Shown: piece by piece, positions 8,706 to 17,172 of the stretch
Layout: every line of letters starts with the position of its first letter
Position numbering within the stretch: the first letter of the stretch is position 1
Source of the DNA: Lachnospiraceae bacterium
GTDB lineage: Bacteria; Bacillota; Clostridia; Lachnospirales; Lachnospiraceae
DNA: 42,632 nt
NCBI GenBank assembly: GCA_024695605.1
Contig: JAILHW010000091.1
Coordinates: 1 to 42,632 of the forward strand
Direction: 5' to 3'
The notes under the pieces: generated by a model
What the model saw: only the letters and a program-made list of their open reading frames with translations
What the model was told of the DNA's origin: nothing
The model's database searches: none
Made by a program: the position numbers and the translations under genes

Positions 8706-10151
8706 TCAGCCTATCAGCCAGTCGTACATTTCCTGATACTTTGCTGCGGAAACGTTCCAAGAGAAGTCCGCCGCCATGGCTCTGTCAACCATTTTATTCC
8801 ATTCGCGCTTTCTCTGATAGAATACGTACTTTGCATACCGGATGGTAGCAAGCATCTCATATGCATTGTAATTGCAGAATGAGAATCCGGTTCCGGTGCT
8901 TTCAAATTCGTTGTAGGGCTCCACGGTATCCTTGAGGCCGCCGGTCTCACGAACGATGGGCAATGTACCGTAGTGAAGCGCCATCAGCTGTGACAGTCCG
9001 CAGGGCTCAAACAGGGACGGCATCAGGAAGGCATCCGAAGCCGCATAGATCTTATGCGACAAAGCATCCGAATAGTAGATGTTGGCAGATACCTTGTTGT
9101 TGTACTTCCAGTCGAAGTGGCGAAACATGTTCTCATACCGTTCCTCGCCGGTACCCAGTACAACGATCTGTACCTCCTCCTGGCAAAGCTCATCCATGAT
9201 ATAGGCGATCAGATCAAAGCCCTTCTGATCGGTCAGTCTGGATACTATACCGATCATCATCTTCTTATCGTCCTGCTCAAGTCCCAGCTCTTCCTGCAGG
9301 GCACGTTTATTCTTCACCTTTTCCTTACGGAAGTTCGCGGCATTGTATCTGGCCACGATATTGGTATCCGTTGCCGGATTGAAGTCCTCGTAGTCGATTC
9401 CGTTGACGATACCGCGCAGGGAATTGGATCTTGCATTCAAAAGGCCGTCCAGACCCTCCCCGTAAAACTGGGTCTTGATCTCCTCTGCATAGGTTGCCGA
9501 AACCGTCGTGACCGCATCCGCATAAACGATACCGCCCTTCAACAGATTGGCATCCTTGTAGCTCTCCAGTTTGTCCGGTGTAAAGAAGTAATCCGGCAGT
9601 CCGGTGATCTCCTTGACCTCCTTCACATTCCATCTTCCCTGGAATTTCAGGTTGTGGATGGTCATAATGGATTTGATCCCTCTGAAGAACTCTCCGCCTG
9701 CAAACCGCTCCTTCAGGTAAACCGGAACCAGTCCCGTCTGCCAGTCATGGCAGTGAATGATGTCGGGATGAAAGCCCGTCAGCGGCAGCGCCGAAAGTGC
9801 TGCCTTACAGAAAAAGCTGAATTTGCGGATCTCATCCAAAACGTTGTCGCTGTAGATCCTGAAACCGGAAAAATAAGATTCGTTGTCGATGAAATAATAG
9901 GTGATCCCGTCTACCTTGGCCTCCAGCACACCCACATACTCGCTTCTCCAGTTGAAATCGAGATAGAAATGGGTCTTGTACTTCATCTGATCCTTCAGTT
10001 CCTGTCGGATACAGGTGTATTTGGGAAGCATCACCCTTACATCAAAATAGCGCTTGTCAAGGCACTTAGGAAGGGAGCCGACCACGTCTGCAAGGCCACC
10101 GGTCTTGATAAACGGTACTCCCTCAGAAGCAATAAACAAAATGTTTTTCAT
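8706..10151 (-). CDS. glgA: Glycogen synthase (ADP-glucose type, GT5)
   Basis: GlgA extends alpha-1,4-glucan chains from ADP-glucose during glycogen storage. The 481-residue protein starts with IASEGVPFIKTGGLADVVG, whose KTGGLADV binds ADP-glucose. It continues with HCHDWQTGLVPVYL, GIVNGIDYEDFNP, GIVSRLTDQKGFDLI and the C-terminal nucleotide-sugar site PSLFEPCGLSQLMALHYG. All are standard GT5 blocks and the length is normal. The start has GGAGGAAC upstream. It has its own promoter between recN and its start, and its own terminator, so it appears to be a single-gene unit. The usual partners glgC, glgB and glgP are not in the window. Its stop codon lies inside a repeated intergenic sequence. 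Confidence 0.96.
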   Translation of the reverse strand: MKNILFIASEGVPFIKTGGLADVVGSLPKCLDKRYFDVRVMLPKYTCIRQELKDQMKYKTHFYLDFNWRSEYVGVLEAKVDGITYYFIDNESYFSGFRIYSDNVLDEIRKFSFFCKAALSALPLTGFHPDIIHCHDWQTGLVPVYLKERFAGGEFFRGIKSIMTIHNLKFQGRWNVKEVKEITGLPDYFFTPDKLESYKDANLLKGGIVYADAVTTVSATYAEEIKTQFYGEGLDGLLNARSNSLRGIVNGIDYEDFNPATDTNIVARYNAANFRKEKVKNKRALQEELGLEQDDKKMMIGIVSRLTDQKGFDLIAYIMDELCQEEVQIVVLGTGEERYENMFRHFDWKYNNKVSANIYYSDALSHKIYAASDAFLMPSLFEPCGLSQLMALHYGTLPIVRETGGLKDTVEPYNEFESTGTGFSFCNYNAYEMLATIRYAKYVFYQRKREWNKMVDRAMAADFSWNVSAAKYQEMYDWLIG

Positions 10152-10194
10152 TCTAAAAGTTCCTCCAATACAAAAACAAACATACCCTCTTTGT

Positions 10195-10223
10195 ATTATA
10201 CTACAACCCCCTGTATTTTGAAA
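10195..10223 (-). promoter_or_regulatory. Probable glgA promoter
   Basis: On the minus strand there is a perfect TATAAT (10200-10195) preceded, 17 bases earlier, by a weak -35 TTTCAA (10223-10218). The strong ribosome binding site TTGGAGGAAC follows before the glgA ATG. Confidence 0.6.
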
Positions 10224-10248
10224 GAAAAATTTGCACGTCCGAACCTTC

Positions 10249-11934
10249 TCATCCCGCTTTTTCGGCGTCTGCTTTTTCCTTCAATTCCCTTGCATTTTCC
10301 AGCGCACTTTCCGTGACTGTGTCGCTTCCGAGAAGTCTGGCAAGCTCCATCGTCATGCCCTCCTCATCCAGCCTGTCGATCCGGGTCACGGTCTTGTTCT
10401 GATCTTCGTTTTTCTCGATCCGAAAATGCGTATCCGCCATGGCTGCGATCTGCGGCAGATGCGTGATGCAAAGCAGCTGATGGTGCCTTCCGATGATTGC
10501 CATCTTCTCAGCTACCTTCCAGGCTGTCTGTCCGCTGATCCCGGCATCCACCTCATCAAAGATCAGAGTCGGCGTTTCATCCGCACTTGCAAGGATCGAT
10601 TTGAGTGCAAGCATGATCCTGGAAAGCTCTCCGCCGGAAGCCACATCGGTTAGCGGCCGCATACTTTCTCCCGCATTGAGACTGATCATAAAGCTGACTC
10701 TGTTATCTCCGTCCCGCCCAAGTAAACCTTCCTCGCGGCGGATATCCACCTGGAACGCCGCATGGGAAAAGCCCAGCTCCAGCAGCGCCTTTGTCAGCTC
10801 CTTCTCCAAAAGCGGTGCCTTCTTTCTGCGGATGGCATCCGCCTTTTCGCAAAGCGTATCCAGCGCAGCCTTTGCCTCCTCGGCCTTTTTCTTTAGTCCT
10901 GCCAGATACTGCTCCATATCTGCAAGCTTATCCAGATACTCCTGCTTCATCCTGGCATAGGATAGGATCTCCTGTACGCTGTTTCCGTACTTTTGCTTCA
11001 GCCTGTTGTAAAGATCCAGACGCTGCCCCACTTCATAGAGCCTTCCCTCATCCACGCTCTGCTGATCCAGATAATGCCCAAGCCACCTGGCACTCTGCCG
11101 TACCTTATCCTCGGCATCCAGAAGGTCATCGCAAAGAGCATCCAGCTCCGTATCGATCTTCCCGGCAGCCCGAAGGCTCTTAAGCGCCTCTCCGATCAGC
11201 ATCAGCGCCGATCTGTCCTCAAAGTGATCCAGGCACTCTCTTGCCTGCGTTGCATACTGGGCCAAAAGATCCGCATTGGAAAGCTTGCGAAACTCCTCCT
11301 CCAGCGCTTCATCTTCTCCCTCCGAAAGCTGTGCCTCGTTGATCTCTCCCAGCTCAAAGGAAGCCAGATCCATCTCCCGCTGCTTCTGGCTGTCGCTGAC
11401 GGATTCCTCCTCCAGCTTCCGGCAGGCATCGGTGTATTCCCGGTAAGCATCTGCTAGCTTTTCCAGGACCTCGGCAAGCGTTTTTCCGCAGTACAGATCC
11501 AGGATCTCCAGATGCTTTTTTTCCTTCAAAAGTGTGATGTTTTCCTGCTGGCCGTGTATATCGATCAAAAGCTGCGCCGCCTGCTGCAGGATCCTTGCAC
11601 TTACCACTTCCCCGTTGATCCTGCAGATGCTGCGCTGCTTTTCCACCCTGCGGGTCAGGGTCACTCTCTCATCCTCTAAAGAGATTCCGAGCTGCAAAAG
11701 ACCTTCGATGATCTTTTGCTCCTTTACCAAAAATACCAGCTCCACATAGGCATGCTCCGCGCCCTGGCGGATCAGCATTTTATCGGCTCTGCTGCCCAGC
11801 GCCAGCATGATGGAATCGATGAGGATCGATTTTCCGGCTCCGGTCTCTCCCGTGATGATGTTGAGCCCCTCCTGAAAGGACAGCTCTGCCTCGTGGATCA
11901 GTGCAACGTTTTTTACCTTCAGTTCTTCTAACAT
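10249..11934 (-). CDS. recN: DNA repair protein RecN
   Basis: RecN is an SMC-like ATPase acting early at DNA double-strand breaks. The 561-residue protein has Walker A GETGAGKS at residues 30-37 following LEELKVKNVALIHEAEL. Long central coiled-coil arms are rich in Glu, Lys and Leu. The C-terminal ABC signature and Walker B region appear as ASGGELSRIMLALK and TLIFDEVDAGISG. Length is typical. It is the last gene of the ten-gene operon and follows argR by 35 bases, as in Bacillus subtilis. In sporulating Firmicutes spoIVB and spo0A usually come next; here a promoter and glgA follow instead. Confidence 0.96.
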   Translation of the reverse strand: MLEELKVKNVALIHEAELSFQEGLNIITGETGAGKSILIDSIMLALGSRADKMLIRQGAEHAYVELVFLVKEQKIIEGLLQLGISLEDERVTLTRRVEKQRSICRINGEVVSARILQQAAQLLIDIHGQQENITLLKEKKHLEILDLYCGKTLAEVLEKLADAYREYTDACRKLEEESVSDSQKQREMDLASFELGEINEAQLSEGEDEALEEEFRKLSNADLLAQYATQARECLDHFEDRSALMLIGEALKSLRAAGKIDTELDALCDDLLDAEDKVRQSARWLGHYLDQQSVDEGRLYEVGQRLDLYNRLKQKYGNSVQEILSYARMKQEYLDKLADMEQYLAGLKKKAEEAKAALDTLCEKADAIRRKKAPLLEKELTKALLELGFSHAAFQVDIRREEGLLGRDGDNRVSFMISLNAGESMRPLTDVASGGELSRIMLALKSILASADETPTLIFDEVDAGISGQTAWKVAEKMAIIGRHHQLLCITHLPQIAAMADTHFRIEKNEDQNKTVTRIDRLDEEGMTMELARLLGSDTVTESALENARELKEKADAEKAG

Positions 11935-11969
11935 AGATTACCCTTGTTCTTTGATCGAAACGATCCCCT

Positions 11970-12419
11970 TTAATCCTTCAGCATTCCTTCAATGGTCAGC
12001 TTCAGCTCCCTGGCCGCTTCTTCGTTCTTGATGGCGGCCATGATGGTATCATCTCCTGCAATGGAGCCTACCACCTGCGTAAATTCCATGGCATCAACAG
12101 CCGCTGCCACAGCCATTGCCATCCCCGATACGGTCTTGATCACCAGGATATTCCCTGCCGTATCCGCGGATAAAAAGCCTTCCCGAAGGACATTTAAATA
12201 CTTCCCCTCTGCTTTGCTTTCCTGTTTTACGACGGCGTACCGCTGCTTTCCGCCCGGCGCGGGCACCTTCATCAGCCCAAGCCTTCGGATATCCCTTGAA
12301 ACGGTAGCCTGTGTTACCTCATATCCCTTCTGCCGAAGCAGCTGTGCCAGCTGCTCCTGTGTTTCCACCGGCTGCTGACTGATCAGAGAAAGGATACATT
12401 CCCATCTGTCTGTTTTCAT
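11970..12419 (-). CDS. argR: Arginine repressor ArgR/AhrC
   Basis: This arginine-responsive hexameric regulator represses biosynthesis and activates catabolism. The 149-residue protein has the winged-helix DNA-binding domain at the N-terminus (ATVSRDIRRLGL) and the C-terminal arginine-binding and oligomerisation motif VVGSIAGDDTIM, equivalent to the conserved GTIAGDDT. Length is standard. It sits between nadK (36-base gap) and recN (35-base gap), the normal Firmicutes position. Probable targets include argJ, although no clear operator was found there. Confidence 0.96.
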   Translation of the reverse strand: MKTDRWECILSLISQQPVETQEQLAQLLRQKGYEVTQATVSRDIRRLGLMKVPAPGGKQRYAVVKQESKAEGKYLNVLREGFLSADTAGNILVIKTVSGMAMAVAAAVDAMEFTQVVGSIAGDDTIMAAIKNEEAARELKLTIEGMLKD

Positions 12420-12455
12420 TCGCCTGCTATCTGACGGTTCCCCCGTCCTTTCCTC

Positions 12456-13334
12456 CTATTCGTCGTCCCGCATTTTTTCATGCAGCACCTTCAGAAAGCT
12501 CATACTGCTCAGTCTGATGAGCCTTACCTTCCTGTCGGATTTTCGGATCCGGATCCGGTCCCCGTTTTCCACGGGATAGGAAAGCGATCCGTCAAAGGTG
12601 ATCTCCGCATTCTGCAGCGGTGTTTTATCCTCCTGGAGCTTCCCGAGGCTGATCGATACCTCATCCTCCGGAGAGAGTACAATGCTTCTGGTATTGAGCG
12701 TATGGGGACAGATCGGCGAAACCACCAAAAGCGATGCCCTGGGGTTTACGATCGGCCCGCCTGCCGACAGGTTATAGCCCGTAGAGCCCGTAGGCGTGGA
12801 TACGATGATCCCGTCCGCAAAATAGCTTGCCAGCTTCTGCTCATTGACACAAAGATCAAAGGGCAGCACCATCAGCGGCCCTCTTCGGGTGGTCACGATA
12901 TCATTCAGCGCATGGGCAGAGGCGACCACCTCTCCATCACGGACCAGCTCTCCGTATAAAAGCATCCGGTCTTCGACCTCGTACTCATCCTCCAAAAGAT
13001 GCTCCAGCGCCTGGTCGATCCGGCCCTTTTCCACCTCTGCCAGAAAGCCCATTCTACCCAGGTTGATGCCAAGCAGCGGAATATCCAGCCGAAGCGTATC
13101 TCTGGCCGCCTGCAAAAGTGTTCCGTCGCCGCCAAGGACCAGAATACATTCCGTATCATCCGGCACCAGAAGCGGATTGCGCTCCTTGCTCTCATAGAGC
13201 TCATGCTTGCTGATTGCATCGCGCATCAGCACCTCTGCCACAGCACCCCTTTGCTCAAGGAAACGTTTGATATACCCCGTCGTCTCCTGCATGGGGTCCT
13301 TTACTAGATTGGTCACGATAAAAAACCGTTTCAT
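12456..13334 (-). CDS. nadK: NAD kinase
   Basis: NadK phosphorylates NAD to NADP using ATP or polyphosphate. The 292-residue protein carries the GGDGT motif at residues 68-72 (LVLGGDGTLLQAA), NLGRMGFLAEVE, and the NAD-binding block DGIIVSTPTGSTGYNLSAGG. The reading frame is open seven codons further upstream to a TTG overlapping the tlyA stop. The ATG at 13334 is chosen because AGAAGGATACGC places a good ribosome binding site directly before it. The position between tlyA and argR is usual in Clostridia. Confidence 0.95.
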   Translation of the reverse strand: MKRFFIVTNLVKDPMQETTGYIKRFLEQRGAVAEVLMRDAISKHELYESKERNPLLVPDDTECILVLGGDGTLLQAARDTLRLDIPLLGINLGRMGFLAEVEKGRIDQALEHLLEDEYEVEDRMLLYGELVRDGEVVASAHALNDIVTTRRGPLMVLPFDLCVNEQKLASYFADGIIVSTPTGSTGYNLSAGGPIVNPRASLLVVSPICPHTLNTRSIVLSPEDEVSISLGKLQEDKTPLQNAEITFDGSLSYPVENGDRIRIRKSDRKVRLIRLSSMSFLKVLHEKMRDDE

Positions 13335-13351
13335 GCGTATCCTTCTTTCGA

Positions 13352-14158
13352 TCAAAGATCGGCCGCAGCGGCCTGTCTTACAACCTCATCGACCCTCTCT
13401 TCTCCAAATGCATCTGCCTTAGCTTCATCCTTTCGCAGATACAGCAGAAATTCGATATTCCCCTCCGGACCCTTGATTGGGGAATACTCCAGGCCCATAC
13501 ACGAAAAGCCAGTCTCCTTTGCAAATAAAACCACCTTTTCAATGACTTCCTTGTGGACCTTTGGATCGGTCACCACGCCCTTTTTCCCGACCTTTTCCCT
13601 GCCTGCCTCAAACTGCGGCTTGATCAGCGCCACCATCTCGCCCTGCGGCTTTAGCAGTTCGTAAGCGGGTGCTAACATTTTGGTCAGGGAAATGAAAGAG
13701 ACATCGCTTGTGGCAAAATCCACCTGCTCCGGGAGACTCTCTTTGGTAAAGTAGCGAAAATTGCTCTTTTCCATACAGACCACGCGCTCATCCGTGCGCA
13801 ATTTGTAATCGAGCTGTCCGTGCCCAACATCCACGGCATAGACCCTTTCGGCACCATTTTGCAGCATACAGTCCGTAAAGCCGCCGGTGGAGGCACCGAT
13901 ATCCAGGCAATGCTTTTTCTCCAGCAAAATGGGGAATACCCGAAGGGCCTTCTCCAGCTTCAAACCGCCTCTGCTGACATAGGGCAATGTCTTACCGCGC
14001 ACCTCGATCGTGCTCTTTTCTTCATCAAAGGTGCTTCCGGCCTTGTCCTCCTTCTGTCCGTTGACATAGACGATCCCCGCCATCAGGATCGCCTTCGCCT
14101 TTTCCCTGGAGGGGGCAAAGCCCTGTTTGACCAAAAGCACATCCAGTCTTTCCTTCAT
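13352..14158 (-). CDS. tlyA: TlyA family rRNA 2'-O-methyltransferase
   Basis: The family combines an S4 RNA-binding domain with an FtsJ-like methyltransferase. In mycobacteria it methylates the 2'-O of cytidines in 16S and 23S rRNA. Residues 1-60 are the S4 part (MKERLDVLLVKQGFAPSREK, then GIVYVNGQ). The SAM-binding motif is CLDIGASTGGFTDCMLQNGA, followed by VYAVDVGHGQLDYKLR. The 268-residue length is typical. Only four bases separate it from the dxs stop, and its ribosome binding site (GGGAGGC) lies within dxs. The older label 'hemolysin A' is probably misleading. Confidence 0.92.
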   Translation of the reverse strand: MKERLDVLLVKQGFAPSREKAKAILMAGIVYVNGQKEDKAGSTFDEEKSTIEVRGKTLPYVSRGGLKLEKALRVFPILLEKKHCLDIGASTGGFTDCMLQNGAERVYAVDVGHGQLDYKLRTDERVVCMEKSNFRYFTKESLPEQVDFATSDVSFISLTKMLAPAYELLKPQGEMVALIKPQFEAGREKVGKKGVVTDPKVHKEVIEKVVLFAKETGFSCMGLEYSPIKGPEGNIEFLLYLRKDEAKADAFGEERVDEVVRQAAAADL

Positions 14159-14162
14159 CGCT

Positions 14163-16031
14163 TCAAAGTGCCTCCCGGATCTTTGACAAAATGCTCTCCC
14201 TGTCGATATGAAGCTCCTGCTTCAGGATCTCTACATTTCCGTGTTCCACATAGTTATCCGGCAAAGCAATGGGAAGCACGCGGCAATCTGCACCGCTTTC
14301 CACCACCTCGCGAAGGATGCTGGCGCCAACGCCGCCTTCATAGATATTCTCTTCCATCGTCACGAGAAGATCATGGCTTTCTGCCGCACGCCTTACAGCC
14401 TCGGTATCCAGCGGCTTTGCAAACCGAAGGTTTAGAAGCGAAACCTTTTCATGCCCTTCCTCGATCAGACGCTCTCTGATTGCTACCGCGCTTTCCACCA
14501 TACTGCCCAGTGCCAGAAGCGCCACGCCGCCTGGCTCCTTGTTTTCATAGATCCATTCCGCCCTGCCAAGCTCTATGGGCTTTCTGTATTCCTTCAGACC
14601 GTCGTAGGCTTCTCCTCTCGGATACCGAAGTGCCACGGGCTTTTTGCTGTTTACCGCATACTTCAGCATATCGGAAAGCTCCCACTTATTCTTGGGACTC
14701 ATGACTACCATATTGGGGATCATGGACAGATAGGAGATGTCAAAAATGCCCTGATGGGTCTCTCCGTCGGCTCCCACAAGCCCCGCACGATCCACGGCAA
14801 ATACCACGCCCAGCTCCTGCAGGCAGACATCATGGATCATCTGGTCAAACCCTCTTTGCAAAAAAGAGGAATAGATCGCAACCACGGGCTTTAAGCCTCC
14901 GGCTGCCAGTCCCGCTGCAAAGGTGACCGCATGCTCCTCCGCGATCCCTACATCAAAAAAGCGATCCGGAAACCGGTTTTTAAAGCGCTTCAGGCCCGTA
15001 CCGTCGGGCATAGCCGCCGTGATGGCCACCACCTTTTCATCCGTCTCTCCCAGCTTGTTGATGACGGTCCCGAATACATCCGTCCAGTTTGCCTTGGTCT
15101 GCGGCTTTAAGGGAAGGCCCGTCTCGATATCAAAGGGCACTGCCCCGTGGAATCTGGCAGGATGACGCTCCGCCAGCGGATACCCCTTCCCCTTATGGGT
15201 CATCAGATGCACCATAACGGCACCCTTGACCCTTTTGGCCTCCTGCAGCACCTTGCAGATGGCAGAGATATCATGACCGTCCACGGGTCCCAGGTAGGTG
15301 ATGCCCATATTCTCAAAGAGCATCCCCGGGATCACCAGCTGCTTGAGACCGTTCTTGGTCCTCTGGATCATCCTGGCAAGGGGCTGACCGTATTTCTCAT
15401 TGTCGATCAGGCGATAGTAGATGCTGTCCTTCAGATCCAGGTACTTGGAATCCGTACGGATCGAATTCAGATACTGGGACACACCGCCCACATTCTCCGA
15501 GATCGACATATTGTTATCGTTGAGTACGATGATGTAATTGGTCTCCAGCTGCGCGGCATTGTTCAGCGCCTCATAGGCCATTCCGCCGGTCAGGGAGCCG
15601 TCTCCGATCACCGCTACCACCGTCTGTTTTTTCCCCAACAGATCCCTGGCCTTGGCAAGCCCGAGACCTGCAGAGATCGAGGTGGTGCTGTGCCCCGTAT
15701 CAAAGCAGTCGCACTCACTTTCCTTTCGCTTGGGAAAACCGCTCATACCGCCGTACTGGCGCAGCGATTCAAAGCCCTCACGCCTTCCCGTTAACAGCTT
15801 ATGGGTATAGCTCTGGTGTCCCACATCCCATACGATCTTATCCTCCGGCAGATTGAGGGTAAGGTGCAGCGCCATCGTAAGCTCTACGGCACCCAGATTG
15901 GCCCCGAGATGACCGCCGCATTTACTGATCTTTTCGATCAGAAACTCACGGATCTCCGCTGCCAAAAGGTCCCATTCTCCCTGCGGGATCTTCTTGATAT
16001 CATTTTCTTTTTTGATTAGGTCTAAAATCAT
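14163..16031 (-). CDS. dxs: 1-deoxy-D-xylulose-5-phosphate synthase
   Basis: Dxs condenses pyruvate with glyceraldehyde 3-phosphate, the first step of the MEP isoprenoid pathway, and its product also feeds thiamine and pyridoxal synthesis. The 622-residue protein contains the thiamine diphosphate motif GDGSLTGGMAYEALNNAA ending in LNDNNMSISENVGG. It also has the early histidine region IVWDVGHQSYTHKLLTGR and the transketolase central block FDVGIAEEHAVTFAAGLA. Length is normal. The ispA stop and dxs start share one base (TGATG), so translation is coupled. With ispA this gives the first and a late step of prenyl diphosphate production in one operon. Confidence 0.97.
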   Translation of the reverse strand: MILDLIKKENDIKKIPQGEWDLLAAEIREFLIEKISKCGGHLGANLGAVELTMALHLTLNLPEDKIVWDVGHQSYTHKLLTGRREGFESLRQYGGMSGFPKRKESECDCFDTGHSTTSISAGLGLAKARDLLGKKQTVVAVIGDGSLTGGMAYEALNNAAQLETNYIIVLNDNNMSISENVGGVSQYLNSIRTDSKYLDLKDSIYYRLIDNEKYGQPLARMIQRTKNGLKQLVIPGMLFENMGITYLGPVDGHDISAICKVLQEAKRVKGAVMVHLMTHKGKGYPLAERHPARFHGAVPFDIETGLPLKPQTKANWTDVFGTVINKLGETDEKVVAITAAMPDGTGLKRFKNRFPDRFFDVGIAEEHAVTFAAGLAAGGLKPVVAIYSSFLQRGFDQMIHDVCLQELGVVFAVDRAGLVGADGETHQGIFDISYLSMIPNMVVMSPKNKWELSDMLKYAVNSKKPVALRYPRGEAYDGLKEYRKPIELGRAEWIYENKEPGGVALLALGSMVESAVAIRERLIEEGHEKVSLLNLRFAKPLDTEAVRRAAESHDLLVTMEENIYEGGVGASILREVVESGADCRVLPIALPDNYVEHGNVEILKQELHIDRESILSKIREAL

Positions 16032-16945
16032 CAGTAGTCTCTTTCTGTCAGGTAGGAAAAGAGCTGCTCCAAAAATGCCGTATCCTTCGAAAGCTTCGAA
16101 AGCTCCTCTCGGGCAAGGTCTGAAAGCTGCTTTACCTTTTCTCCTGCTTTCTGTAATCCGTATAATGATACATAGGTACTTTTTGCGTTCTTCTCATCCG
16201 AGCCGATGGGCTTTCCAAGCATCTCCTCGCTCCCTGTCACATCCAGGATATCATCCCGGATCTGGAAGGCCAGTCCCAGCCGGTAGCCGATCCGCTCCAT
16301 GGAAAGTACCTGCTCGGGCGTAGCACCGCCCATCAGCGTGCCGATCATCAGCGGTGCCTGCAGCAGTGCTGAGGTCTTATGCGCATGGATGAACAACAGC
16401 TCCTCTTCACCGCAGGGCTCCTGTTTGGCCTCTGCAAGCATATCCGCCACCTGGCCGCCCAGCATTCCCTCGCATCCCGCCTTTTGGGACAGGATCCCGA
16501 AGGCTTTGATCCCGCGGCTGACATACGCCGGATCGTCCGCTCTCTTTTGCAGGGCATCGGCCACCGTTTCAAAGGCCAGGTTCAAAAGGCCGTCTCCTGC
16601 CAGAAGTGCCATGGCCTGCCCGTATACGATATGATTGGTCGCCCGTCCGCGCCTAAGGTCATCATTGTCCATTTCCGGCAGATCATCATGGATCAGCGAA
16701 TAGGTGTGGATCATCTCGATCGCCGCCATAAACGGATGGATCCATTCCTCCCTGTCGGAAAACAGCGAAAAGCTTTCCCGCATCAAAACGGGACGCAATC
16801 TCTTTCCGCCGCCTGCAAGGGAATAGCCCATGGCCTCATAGACCTTTGCCTGCGGTCCTTCCTTCTCGGGCAGATAGGAAAGTACGATCTGTTCTGCCCG
16901 GGTGCTTTTTTCTTTTAAAAGGCGCAAAAACTCCTCTTTTTCCAT
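16031..16945 (-). CDS. ispA: Farnesyl/geranylgeranyl diphosphate synthase
   Basis: This short-chain trans-prenyltransferase adds isopentenyl diphosphate to allylic primers. The first aspartate-rich motif is DDLPEMDNDDLRRGR and the second is FQIRDDILDVTG. The region YSLAGGGKRLRPVL binds diphosphate. Length is about 304 residues. The frame also allows a GTG one codon upstream (16948) overlapping the xseB stop as GTGA. The ATG at 16945 is preferred because AGAGGAT lies at better spacing. It probably makes farnesyl diphosphate for undecaprenyl and quinone precursors, but product length cannot be read with certainty. Confidence 0.94.
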   Translation of the reverse strand: MEKEEFLRLLKEKSTRAEQIVLSYLPEKEGPQAKVYEAMGYSLAGGGKRLRPVLMRESFSLFSDREEWIHPFMAAIEMIHTYSLIHDDLPEMDNDDLRRGRATNHIVYGQAMALLAGDGLLNLAFETVADALQKRADDPAYVSRGIKAFGILSQKAGCEGMLGGQVADMLAEAKQEPCGEEELLFIHAHKTSALLQAPLMIGTLMGGATPEQVLSMERIGYRLGLAFQIRDDILDVTGSEEMLGKPIGSDEKNAKSTYVSLYGLQKAGEKVKQLSDLAREELSKLSKDTAFLEQLFSYLTERDY

Positions 16946-17172
16946 CACATATCCTCTTGTTCAGACAATACGATCACTTCTTTTTCAATCTGATCGATCA
17001 TTCCTGTCAGGCTTTTTACCAGCTTCATTCCCTTTTTATAATTCTCAAAGGATTCCTGCAAAGAAGCCTCCGGATCCTGCATGCCTGCAACAATCTGCTC
17101 GAGCATTTCATACTGCTCTTCAAATCCGCCTTCCGTAACCTGCGCATTCTCAGCGCTCATCGACTCTTCCAT
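16945..17172 (-). CDS. xseB: Exodeoxyribonuclease VII small subunit
   Basis: XseB is the small subunit that packs in several copies against XseA to form ExoVII, which degrades single-stranded DNA. The 75-residue protein shows the family pattern FEEQYEMLEQIVAGMQDPEA, followed by the helix LQESFENYKKGMKLVK. GGAGG seven bases before ATG 17172 fixes the start, which gives a 16-base overlap with the xseA 3' end. Confidence 0.94.
   Translation of the reverse strand: MEESMSAENAQVTEGGFEEQYEMLEQIVAGMQDPEASLQESFENYKKGMKLVKSLTGMIDQIEKEVIVLSEQEDM

Larger units (their letters stand above)
8497..8719. repeat. Inverted 21-bp arms (8497-8517 and 8699-8719) enclosing the second direct repeat
   Basis: GGCTGATAGGCTAAGACAGCG on the plus strand at 8497-8517 matches the minus strand at 8699-8719 in 19 of 21 positions. 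The right arm includes the last codons and stop of glgA, so the glgA 3' end is part of the repeat family. A 13-base version of the same core occurs in both 85-bp repeats. The whole 8391-8705 interval (315 bases) contains no gene. Confidence 0.85.

Noticed and set aside
13332..13355. Earlier TTG start for nadK overlapping tlyA
   Set aside because: AGAAGGATACGC directly before ATG 13334 is a better start, and the extra seven residues are not family-like.
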